Below, piece by piece: positions 1 through 6,929 of a stretch of DNA of 64,000 nucleotides. The first letter of the stretch is position 1; each line of letters begins with the position of its first letter. Origin of the DNA: a virus; the IMG/VR virus record IMGVR_UViG_3300021197_001489, positions 186,001 through 250,000 of that record. One strand, written 5' to 3'. The notes under the pieces are model-generated. The model was not told the origin of the DNA and did no database searches. It was given only the letters and a program-made list of their open reading frames with translations. The translations under genes and the position numbers were made by a program.

Positions 1-1
1 C

Positions 2-1471
2 ATGGCGGCTGTTGATGCAAGCAAAATGAACAAGCAGGCAAACTATACGCCGTTTAGCGACAAACAAAGTCCAGATGGGTTACCAGAGAAGAAAAAAGAT
101 AACAAGATGTTTGAAAAAGAGTCTGATGTTGAAAGAGATGATCGTGCAGAAAAAGCAGGACGTGAAGTAAAGCGTGATGCAAAATATGATCACTATCGGC
201 ATGCTGGTAAAGATGGCAAGTCAGTAACCAAAGACATTGAGTATGATGAGAAGCATGACAAAGATGGAATGCACGAAGCTCAAGGCTATGACGATAAAGA
301 AGACGAGTCAATGGGTATGCGTACTGGCAAAGAGTCAGACAAAAAGCAGTCAATGAAAGATCGTAGAGATGATTCCTATGGGAAATTTGGCAAACGTGAT
401 AAAGAACACGAAGATGGAAAGATGCACATGGGTGAAAACTCAGGCACACTTAAAGACGCAGCCAGACAAGGCGTGTTAGCACGTTTAGCAGAACTAGCCG
501 GTGTACCAGCACAAGAAATTGAAGAAGCACTAGGTACTCCACAAGAGATTGCAAACAAGATTATGTCTGAAAATCCACTTGATGAAGCAGACGTCGAAGA
601 AGGTAATGCATTCTCAGGTGCTATGGCACAAGCTAAAAAAGATGGCAAAGATGATTTTGAAGTTGACGGCAAGAAGTACAAAGTATCTGAAGCTGAGATG
701 GAAGAAGATCACATGGACATGAAAACACTCAAATGTAAAGAGTGTGGTGATATGCTTGGCATGCCAACTACAGATTGTGAATGTGACAGTATGGATCCAA
801 AAGGTGACAACTGGATTATGGTTGATGTTGACAATGATGGCGATATGGATATGGCAGTTGCAAACGAAGCAGCCAAGCCAGATTTTGCAGATATTGACGG
901 AGACGGCGACAAAAAAGAAGATATGAAAAAAGCTGCCAAAGACAAAGCCAAGAACGAAGACAAAGTTGAAGAAACCACAGTAGCTGGAGCAATTGCAACA
1001 GATGCTAGCGGCAACGGAAAAGCATTATACAAGCAGGCAAGTGTTTATGAGTCAAACGAAATTGCCCGTGCAGCAAGCAAACTAATGGAAGGCATGGACA
1101 TCAATGTTAGTTTAAGTGACCGAGCTGGTCCCAGTCTAACCATTAATGCAACTGATGAAGATGCAATGAAATTAGGTGGATTGCTTAAACTAGCCGGAAT
1201 TGGTATGAACATGCAGAATGAAATGACTGAAGAGATGGAATTTGCAAATGGTGCAGATGATACTGCAACAGCAGATACAGACACATTGGTTAACGGTATT
1301 GCTGGCGGACTAAACGGTCCAAAGATGCAAGTGAACCCAAACAACATGGCTGATAATCCGCTTGCTATGAAAGGTATGAAAAATAACTCAGTCAACCTTG
1401 GTGAGTCAGAGCTTGAAGAAACAAGTGCAAGTCATTTAATGGAACTTTACAAGGAATACAAAGCAAAATGA
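2..1471 (+). CDS. Acidic structural/head-associated protein with EF-hand-like loops (5' end may lie outside window)
   Basis: The frame is open to the window edge, so the ATG at base 2 may be internal to a longer gene. The first 140 residues are extremely rich in Lys, Asp and Glu. Around residues 240-262 lies a cysteine cluster (CKECG and CEC), followed by two Asp-rich calcium-loop-like segments, DVDNDGDMD and DIDGDGD. A helical C-terminal part ends in a charged tail. It overlaps the next gene by ATGA. I do not recognise a named family; composition and neighbours suggest a virion or prohead protein. Calcium and metal binding are inferences. Confidence 0.6.
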   Translation: MAAVDASKMNKQANYTPFSDKQSPDGLPEKKKDNKMFEKESDVERDDRAEKAGREVKRDAKYDHYRHAGKDGKSVTKDIEYDEKHDKDGMHEAQGYDDKEDESMGMRTGKESDKKQSMKDRRDDSYGKFGKRDKEHEDGKMHMGENSGTLKDAARQGVLARLAELAGVPAQEIEEALGTPQEIANKIMSENPLDEADVEEGNAFSGAMAQAKKDGKDDFEVDGKKYKVSEAEMEEDHMDMKTLKCKECGDMLGMPTTDCECDSMDPKGDNWIMVDVDNDGDMDMAVANEAAKPDFADIDGDGDKKEDMKKAAKDKAKNEDKVEETTVAGAIATDASGNGKALYKQASVYESNEIARAASKLMEGMDINVSLSDRAGPSLTINATDEDAMKLGGLLKLAGIGMNMQNEMTEEMEFANGADDTATADTDTLVNGIAGGLNGPKMQVNPNNMADNPLAMKGMKNNSVNLGESELEETSASHLMELYKEYKAK

Positions 1472-2622
1472 GTCTAAAGAAATACATCACTGAGAGTGAA
1501 AGAGCGCAAGCCTTTATGGTCGAAGGCGATGTGTTTACAGTTGCAGTCAATGAAGAACTTGCACTGGAGTTTGATGTGGTTAGCCACACAGATGACAGCG
1601 TAGTTGTCGAAACAGATGACTTTGGGACAACAGTGCTTGAGCATTGCGGTTGCCACATGATTGCAGACGACGATAAGGAAGTTACAGAAGATACTATAGA
1701 CGAAGCAAGAAATTGTGGTTGTGGACAGACACCTTGTATAACATACGGTAATAAAAATGAATCAAATGAAGAAGTTGCTGAAGATCGTGAAGTAATGGTT
1801 AGAGCAAGAGACATTCGTTTTGCTGGGTCAGCACTTGATAAACTTCCAACAGACTTAAATGTAAAAGTAATGGCCAATCCTGGTGATGATGACGAAGCAA
1901 TTTATGATATGGTTGCAGATGAACTAGAAGATCGATATGGGGTCAAAGTAAGTGGCTTTCATATGCAGATGACAGAAGCTGAAGACAGTCATGTACACGA
2001 TGGTGACATGGACAAGGCTGCTGACTACAAGCGTAAATCAGCTTACCACAGGCGTATGGGCAACGATGACGCAGCCGACTTTTATAAGAAAAAAGTCGAT
2101 GCTATTTTTGCCAAGGGCCTAAACATAAATCGTGCATTAGACGAAGACGCTGACGATGCCGCAGATGCTATCAAGCGTAGAATTATGAACATGGAAGACT
2201 TCAGTGAAATGGTAAGAAACTACGGTATTGAGCGTATTGTTGATGCTATCAATGATGAAGCTGAAGATCACGATGATGATGAACTAGGTAGCAGTGATGT
2301 TAGCGCAATGGTTAACAGTGTGATCCGCTCATTGGAACGTAGCAAAACCAACGAAGCTGAATACCAAGGACGTAAAGTTAAACTTGGCAAGCCAACACGT
2401 GGCGATGTTAAAAAGTACAAAGTATATGTTAAGAATCCAAAGACAGGCAATGTTAAAAAAGTTAATTTTGGAGATCCAAACATGGAAATCCGCAGAGACA
2501 ACCCCAAAGCCCGCAAGAGCTTTAGAGCAAGACATAACTGTTCAGACAAAAAAGATAGAACAAAGGCTGGTTACTGGAGCTGCCGTATGTGGAGTTCCAA
2601 ACCAGTTAGCAAGATAGTATAA
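1468..2622 (+). CDS. Conserved T4-like structural protein, possible internal head protein
   Basis: A 384-residue acidic protein. It begins MSLKKYITESE, resembling the T4 capsid-targeting leader cut by prohead protease after an Ile/Leu-x-Glu site. A cysteine pair region (CGCGQTPC) lies near residue 87. The last 70 residues form a basic domain with FGDPNM, RKSFRARHNC and YWSCRMW motifs that recurs in marine T4-like phage proteins of unknown role. The start overlaps the previous stop (ATGA). Head localisation is inferred from the N-terminus and neighbours. Confidence 0.65.
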   Translation: MSLKKYITESERAQAFMVEGDVFTVAVNEELALEFDVVSHTDDSVVVETDDFGTTVLEHCGCHMIADDDKEVTEDTIDEARNCGCGQTPCITYGNKNESNEEVAEDREVMVRARDIRFAGSALDKLPTDLNVKVMANPGDDDEAIYDMVADELEDRYGVKVSGFHMQMTEAEDSHVHDGDMDKAADYKRKSAYHRRMGNDDAADFYKKKVDAIFAKGLNINRALDEDADDAADAIKRRIMNMEDFSEMVRNYGIERIVDAINDEAEDHDDDELGSSDVSAMVNSVIRSLERSKTNEAEYQGRKVKLGKPTRGDVKKYKVYVKNPKTGNVKKVNFGDPNMEIRRDNPKARKSFRARHNCSDKKDRTKAGYWSCRMWSSKPVSKIV

Positions 2623-2634
2623 GGAAAAAAATAA

Positions 2635-2925
2635 ATGGCTAGTCAAACAAACACATATGCAGGCGCAATATCAGCCCAAGCCTGGACAACAGACAAAGCA
2701 ATGATCTCAACCGGCGTGACCAGTGTAACAGCACAAGTCATACTTGCTGGTAAGCCAAATGAAAACACAGACACTATTTACAGTGCCGCAATTGTTATTC
2801 CGGCAAACAGTGTGCAATACATTTATGTAGGTGTTGGCAACCAACTTACCATTACTGGCGGTTCAGGAACAGCAACCGAAATGGGAACAGCATCAAGTGC
2901 AGACTCAGGCGTTTACCAAAGCTAA
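2635..2925 (+). CDS. Small beta-rich structural protein (hypothetical)
   Basis: A 96-residue protein rich in Thr, Ser, Ala, Val and Gly with predicted beta-strand character and no charged clusters, typical of small capsid decoration or tail proteins. It starts 12 bases after the preceding gene behind an AAGGAAA ribosome-binding site, and its TAA overlaps the next ATG. I do not recognise its family; it could be a decoration protein, but this is only composition-based. Confidence 0.6.
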   Translation: MASQTNTYAGAISAQAWTTDKAMISTGVTSVTAQVILAGKPNENTDTIYSAAIVIPANSVQYIYVGVGNQLTITGGSGTATEMGTASSADSGVYQS

Positions 2926-3302
2926 TGAGAGCTAGCGAATTCTTACAAGAAGAAAGAGGTCTGCGCCTCAAGCACAAAAAAGGCAAAGCGCCTCATGTGC
3001 ATCAGGCAGCAAGTCCTGGTCATGTAAGAAGTAAAGGTTACTACGACATGTATCGTGCTACCATGGCAATGGCAGGCATGGACTCAGACGGCAACAACGA
3101 AAACATGCCTGATCCAGAAAGTTGGATCGGCGGCGACGGTCTTGTTAATGCGTTAACTGACGAAGAGCGCAGCATGGCAAAGAAAGCATTTAGCGCACTT
3201 GGAATGCCCAGCAAGGAAGATAGTAGCCACACAGGCAGCCGCGAACCAGATGGAGTCAATTCAGGGTCACCAATAGTGGCATTCAAAGGCTACCCTCGTT
3301 AA
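2925..3302 (+). CDS. Conserved marine T4-like phage protein, possible internal head protein
   Basis: A 125-residue protein starting MRASEFLQEE, close to the T4 internal-protein capsid-targeting leader with a Leu-x-Glu site at residues 7-9. Residues 40-125 carry YYDMYRATMAMAG, PESWIGG and a C-terminal GVNSGSP motif seen in other marine T4-like phages. It overlaps the upstream stop codon (TAATG). Function unknown. Confidence 0.6.
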   Translation: MRASEFLQEERGLRLKHKKGKAPHVHQAASPGHVRSKGYYDMYRATMAMAGMDSDGNNENMPDPESWIGGDGLVNALTDEERSMAKKAFSALGMPSKEDSSHTGSREPDGVNSGSPIVAFKGYPR

Positions 3303-3308
3303 TAAATA
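3300..3308 (+). promoter_or_regulatory. Late promoter box TAATAAATA before the nuclease gene
   Basis: TAATAAATA matches the T4 late -10 box TATAAATA at seven of eight aligned bases (TAATAAATA read as nATAAATA). By T4 spacing, transcription would start near 3314, inside the loop of the hairpin at 3306-3327. Confidence 0.5.
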
Positions 3309-3327
3309 CTCCTAATAACAGGAGTAT
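3306..3327 (+). promoter_or_regulatory. Hairpin sequestering the nuclease ribosome-binding site
   Basis: ATACTCC (3306-3312) pairs perfectly with GGAGTAT (3321-3327) around an 8-base loop, burying the only Shine-Dalgarno sequence (GGAG) of the gene at 3331. The left arm overlaps the late promoter box, so a late transcript would lack it. Confidence 0.6.
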
Positions 3328-3330
3328 AAC

Positions 3331-3777
3331 ATGTACGAGTACAGAGCAAAACTAATAAACATAGTTGACGGAGACACAGTAGACGTAGATATCGATCTTG
3401 GGTTTGGTATCTGGATGAGAGACGAGCGTGTGAGAATCATGGGCATTGACACACCTGAAAGCCGCACAAGAGATTTAATAGAAAAAAAGTTTGGATTAGC
3501 AGCAAAAAAACGCATGGCTGAACTATTAGGCGAAGCCGACGTTGTTCTCAAAACACAAATTGCCAGAGATGGTGAAGATATGAAAGGCAAGTTCGGGCGT
3601 ATCCTAGGCGACTTTGATGTGTATTATAGCCCACAAGATCGTACAATGCGGGTTACTGAAATTATGATGCTAGAAGGACATGCAGTACCTTACATGGGCG
3701 GCAGCAAAGAAGAACTGCTAGAACAGCACATGGCTAACAGAGCAAAACTAATTGCAGAAGGTGTAGTGGAAGCATGA
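3331..3777 (+). CDS. Staphylococcal-nuclease-family (SNase/thermonuclease) protein
   Basis: A 148-residue single-domain nuclease predicted to cut DNA or RNA with calcium. IVDGDTVDVDIDL (residues 11-23) is the metal-binding strand, RVRIMGIDTPE (33-43) supplies the Arg, Asp, Thr and Glu of the active site, and GKFGRILGD (86-94) supplies the second Arg. The size matches a lone SNase domain, and no signal peptide is seen. In a phage it could degrade host DNA or help nucleotide scavenging. Its ribosome-binding site is inside a hairpin that overlaps a late promoter. It overlaps the next small gene by ATGA. Confidence 0.88.
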   Translation: MYEYRAKLINIVDGDTVDVDIDLGFGIWMRDERVRIMGIDTPESRTRDLIEKKFGLAAKKRMAELLGEADVVLKTQIARDGEDMKGKFGRILGDFDVYYSPQDRTMRVTEIMMLEGHAVPYMGGSKEELLEQHMANRAKLIAEGVVEA

Positions 3778-3914
3778 TTGCAAGTGTAAACTTTGGAGGA
3801 TTAGGCAAACCGGCACCCAACGTAGCACCACTTGTTGCACCAACTCCCCCAGAACACAAGAAGCCTAAAATGCAACATATAAAAAACACCTATCCTAAGC
3901 AGATCGACGAGTAA
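3774..3914 (+). CDS. Small proline-rich protein (46 aa), hypothetical
   Basis: An ATG overlapping the nuclease stop (ATGA) opens a 46-codon frame ending at TAA 3912-3914. The product is rich in Pro, Ala and Lys, with a PAPNVAPLVAPTPPE segment. Its last 20 bases overlap the 3' end of the convergent HNH gene. Coupling to the nuclease makes translation plausible, but length and low complexity keep confidence moderate. Confidence 0.45.
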   Translation: MIASVNFGGLGKPAPNVAPLVAPTPPEHKKPKMQHIKNTYPKQIDE

Positions 3915-4461
3915 CAATCACATTTTTAACACCAAGGTATTGCTCCCAACTAGGATGCGGTACATGCATTGTTACACTTTGGATATTTTTTACAACACGC
4001 CAGTAGTCAGGCTGTGAAGGTTGTTTAATAGGTTTCCATCCTTTGCTACTGCCTTTAGCAATATTGCAAGTTCGGCATGCAGTTACACTGTTTTCCCAAG
4101 TAGTTTTCCCGCCACGACTAATAGGAATCACATGATCCAGTGTAAGTTCTTTGCCGCTTACTGTATCTTCACAATACTGACAGGTGTACAAATCACGCAA
4201 ATAAAGATTCTGTCTGCTAAAACGCATCTTGCCTCTATCACGCTTGAAGCCACGCTTTGCAACTACTACAGCAGGCACACGCATATCCAGTTTAGCACTG
4301 TGAACAATCCAGTCGTCGTGCCACTCTAACACAGTTACCTTGTCAAGAAAGAACAGTTTGACAGCTATTTGCCAACTGACCGTACTAAGCGGCAAATAAC
4401 TGACCGGTTGATAGTCCGGTGCTAATACTAGTGTGCTACCCATACTGGTATTTAACAACAT
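3895..4461 (-). CDS. HNH endonuclease
   Basis: A 188-residue protein with a C-terminal HNH domain. Zinc-ligand pairs CQYC (94-97) and CRTC (129-132) flank the catalytic LDHVIPISRGG (108-118) and the Asn-Ala-Lys of the third element. The N-terminal 80 residues match the usual extension of the stand-alone bacterial and phage HNH family. It is transcribed against its neighbours between the nuclease cluster and terminase. It could be a free-standing homing endonuclease or a packaging-associated HNH; no intron or intein is visible. Confidence 0.85.
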   Translation of the reverse strand: MLLNTSMGSTLVLAPDYQPVSYLPLSTVSWQIAVKLFFLDKVTVLEWHDDWIVHSAKLDMRVPAVVVAKRGFKRDRGKMRFSRQNLYLRDLYTCQYCEDTVSGKELTLDHVIPISRGGKTTWENSVTACRTCNIAKGSSKGWKPIKQPSQPDYWRVVKNIQSVTMHVPHPSWEQYLGVKNVIVTRRSA

Positions 4462-4471
4462 AGGGCAGGTG

Positions 4472-4489
4472 CTAATACATAAGTATTAG
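4472..4489. promoter_or_regulatory. Perfect palindrome in the divergent spacer
   Basis: CTAATAC and GTATTAG form an inverted repeat around ATAA. It occupies most of the 29 bases between the divergent HNH gene and the gene at 4491. It could be an operator or an RNA hairpin next to the start codon. Confidence 0.4.
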
Positions 4490-4490
4490 T

Positions 4491-5366
4491 ATGGTTAATA
4501 TTTGGTTAAGTTTTGTTCCCGGCAGTGCTGCCAGCACCATAGAATTAATATTGCGTAGTTGTACAGATCTCGATACGTTACCTCTTAACGCAGATATTAC
4601 ACTTAATAATAAGGATCCTGATGCAGTAAACGGGCACGGATACAAACAGTGGCATCCTTTAGATAAACAACAGTTAATGCATCCAACCTTTGAACCGGCA
4701 GCTAATAATATATTTACGCCCATAGTTCCTATGTTAGATTTTAAAGGAAAAGAAATATTTGAATACATTTCGCAATCATATACAACTGAACAACGTTTTT
4801 TTTATCTAGGTCCTAGCAATGCTACCAGTAGTGAATTTGCACTAATTACTCAACAAAAAACTGGAAAAAATATAACAAACTTTAAAGACGCAATGAAATC
4901 AGACACAGGAAACTGGTCTGAAAAAGAGTTAGATCACTGGGAATGGAGAGAATACTTTAGTTTAACTATTCCACAGTGGTGGTTCCCTGAGATGCAAGCC
5001 CAATGGGACTTGGCAAAAAGTTTAGGATTTTATTGTATTGATACACAGGATATATTTGATAATTTTAAAAAGATTAATCTTGATGTTATAGAGCACATCG
5101 GGTGTAATATAGTTGACGATAATTCGTTTGAACAAAAAATAAATCAATGGCAACATGGTCAAAATAAAATTTGGAAACAATGGGAAAATTATATACAATA
5201 TAAAGATACTATACTAGGCAAGGCTAAGTACGATGTAGACTTGTTTGGAGACTTAGTTCTTGAAAGTTTGATACAATATCATTTGCGAGAAGTTGGAATC
5301 GAATTAAAGTGTGATGGTTTAAATAGATTTCCTACCAGCGGAGAAATTAAAAAATATTATGAGTAA
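4491..5366 (+). CDS. Sulfotransferase-like accessory protein, paralogue of 29457-30206
   Basis: A 291-residue protein whose N-terminus (SFVPGSAASTIELIL) has the shape of a sulfotransferase phosphate-binding loop. It is related along its whole length to the product at 29457: both have a W-x-x-R-E-aromatic segment in the middle and end in a Q-x-x-LR-x-x-G-x-E-x-x-CDGL-x-x-FPT motif before YE. The gene is visibly AT-rich compared with terminase and overlaps it by 8 bases. It lacks a clear Shine-Dalgarno. Transfer of sulfate or another group is only a fold-level guess. Confidence 0.6.
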   Translation: MVNIWLSFVPGSAASTIELILRSCTDLDTLPLNADITLNNKDPDAVNGHGYKQWHPLDKQQLMHPTFEPAANNIFTPIVPMLDFKGKEIFEYISQSYTTEQRFFYLGPSNATSSEFALITQQKTGKNITNFKDAMKSDTGNWSEKELDHWEWREYFSLTIPQWWFPEMQAQWDLAKSLGFYCIDTQDIFDNFKKINLDVIEHIGCNIVDDNSFEQKINQWQHGQNKIWKQWENYIQYKDTILGKAKYDVDLFGDLVLESLIQYHLREVGIELKCDGLNRFPTSGEIKKYYE

Positions 5367-6918
5367 AAGCCTGGATGGGGTACTGGTAAAAAGTGCCTAT
5401 AAAAAACAAGAATTTACTGAACAGCAACTTCAAGAGTTTGCTGCTTGTGCCGATCCGGTAACAGGACCTGAATATTTTATGAGAAATTTCTTCTATATTC
5501 AGCATCCAGTGCAAGGAAAAATGAAGTACGATCCTTGGGAGTTTCAAGAAAGGCTGATCAGTACCTATCACAACTATAGATTTTCAATATCAATGATGCC
5601 AAGACAGACTGGCAAGAGTACAAGTGCTGCTGGATATCTATTGTGGTATGCAATGTTTAGACCAGATAGTACCATATTGGTAGCAGCACACAAGTATGCA
5701 GGCGCACAAGAAATTATGCAGCGTGTTCGTTATGCGTACGAAGACTGCCCTGATCACATCCGCGCTGGCGCTACAAGTTACAATAAAGGGTCGATTGAAT
5801 TTGACAATGGTTCAAGAATAGTTGCGCAAACCACAACTGAAAATACCGGACGTGGTATGAGTATTACACTGCTATACTGTGATGAGTTTGCATTTGTGAG
5901 ACCTACAATTGCCAAAGAATTTTGGACATCAATATCTCCCACATTGAGTACAGGTGGTGGTGCTATTATTACTAGTACACCTAACAGTGACGAGGATCAG
6001 TTTGCGTTTATTTGGAAAGGTGCAAACAAAACAGAAGACAACTACGGCAATGAAACAGAGCTAGGTGTAAACGGCTTTAAAGCCTTCAGAGCATACTGGG
6101 CAGAACACCCTGACAGAGATGATGACTGGGCCGACGAACAGCGCAATATACTAGGTATCGAACGTTTTCGTAGAGAGATGGATTGCGAGTTTATTATCAA
6201 CGATGAAACACTTATCGCGCCAACCAAACTGATTGACCTTGAAGGAATAGAACCACAGTATAGAACAGGACAAGTACGTTGGTATAAACGTCCTGAACTA
6301 GGAAAAATCTACGTTGTTGGACTTGATCCAAGTCTTGGCACAGGCGGAGATCCTTGTGCCATACAGGTATGGGAAGCAAACAGTAATGTGCAGATTGCTG
6401 AATGGAAACATAACCGAACAACCATCCCAGAGCAAATACGCATCCTAGCTGATATTTGCAAACACATCAACGAAACAGTCAAACATCCTCCAAGTATCTA
6501 CTACAGTGTTGAAAACAATACTATTGGCGAAGCAAGTTTGATATCAATTAGAGATTATGGTGAAGAAAACATACAAGGATACTTTCTCAGCGATATTGGC
6601 AAAGGTCGTAGCGGTCGCAAAGGATTTAATACCACACACAAAGTTAAACTAGCCGCATGTGCAAAGTTCAAAAACCTACTAGAACAAGATAGATTAAAAA
6701 TTAACAGCCTAAGTTTGATCAGCGAACTCAAAAACTTTGTGGCACATGGTACTAGCTATGCTGCAAAACCTGGCGAAACAGACGATCTTGTAATGGCAAC
6801 TTTGCTAGTGGTGCGTATGATGCAGGTATTGCAAAGTTATCACAATGAATTAGACGGGCAAATGACTGATCATGAAGATATGGGTATTGAACCTATGCCG
6901 TTTGTGGCAATGTTTTAA
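5359..6918 (+). CDS. gp17: Terminase large subunit (T4 gp17-like)
   Basis: The packaging motor ATPase-nuclease that translocates genomic DNA into the prohead and cuts concatemers. Walker A is MMPRQTGKST (about residues 79-88), Walker B is LLYCDEF (171-177), and ITSTPN follows as the coupling motif. The C-terminal RNase H-like nuclease starts at VVGLDPSLGTGGDP (about 318) and ends with a TDDLVMA-type acidic motif. At 519 residues it is slightly shorter than T4 gp17. It overlaps the upstream gene by 8 bases. No small terminase was recognised nearby. Confidence 0.95.
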   Translation: MSKSLDGVLVKSAYKKQEFTEQQLQEFAACADPVTGPEYFMRNFFYIQHPVQGKMKYDPWEFQERLISTYHNYRFSISMMPRQTGKSTSAAGYLLWYAMFRPDSTILVAAHKYAGAQEIMQRVRYAYEDCPDHIRAGATSYNKGSIEFDNGSRIVAQTTTENTGRGMSITLLYCDEFAFVRPTIAKEFWTSISPTLSTGGGAIITSTPNSDEDQFAFIWKGANKTEDNYGNETELGVNGFKAFRAYWAEHPDRDDDWADEQRNILGIERFRREMDCEFIINDETLIAPTKLIDLEGIEPQYRTGQVRWYKRPELGKIYVVGLDPSLGTGGDPCAIQVWEANSNVQIAEWKHNRTTIPEQIRILADICKHINETVKHPPSIYYSVENNTIGEASLISIRDYGEENIQGYFLSDIGKGRSGRKGFNTTHKVKLAACAKFKNLLEQDRLKINSLSLISELKNFVAHGTSYAAKPGETDDLVMATLLVVRMMQVLQSYHNELDGQMTDHEDMGIEPMPFVAMF

Positions 6919-6924
6919 TAAATA
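6916..6924 (+). promoter_or_regulatory. Late promoter box TAATAAATA directly before a start codon
   Basis: The box overlaps the terminase stop codon and lies exactly five bases before the ATG at 6930. T4 late spacing would put the transcript start on that A, giving a leaderless mRNA. Confidence 0.4.
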
Positions 6925-6929
6925 GTATT

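Noticed and set aside
3895-4461. HNH gene as part of an intron or intein
   Set aside because: It stands between intact genes on the opposite strand, and neither terminase nor nrdA shows splice-type interruptions.
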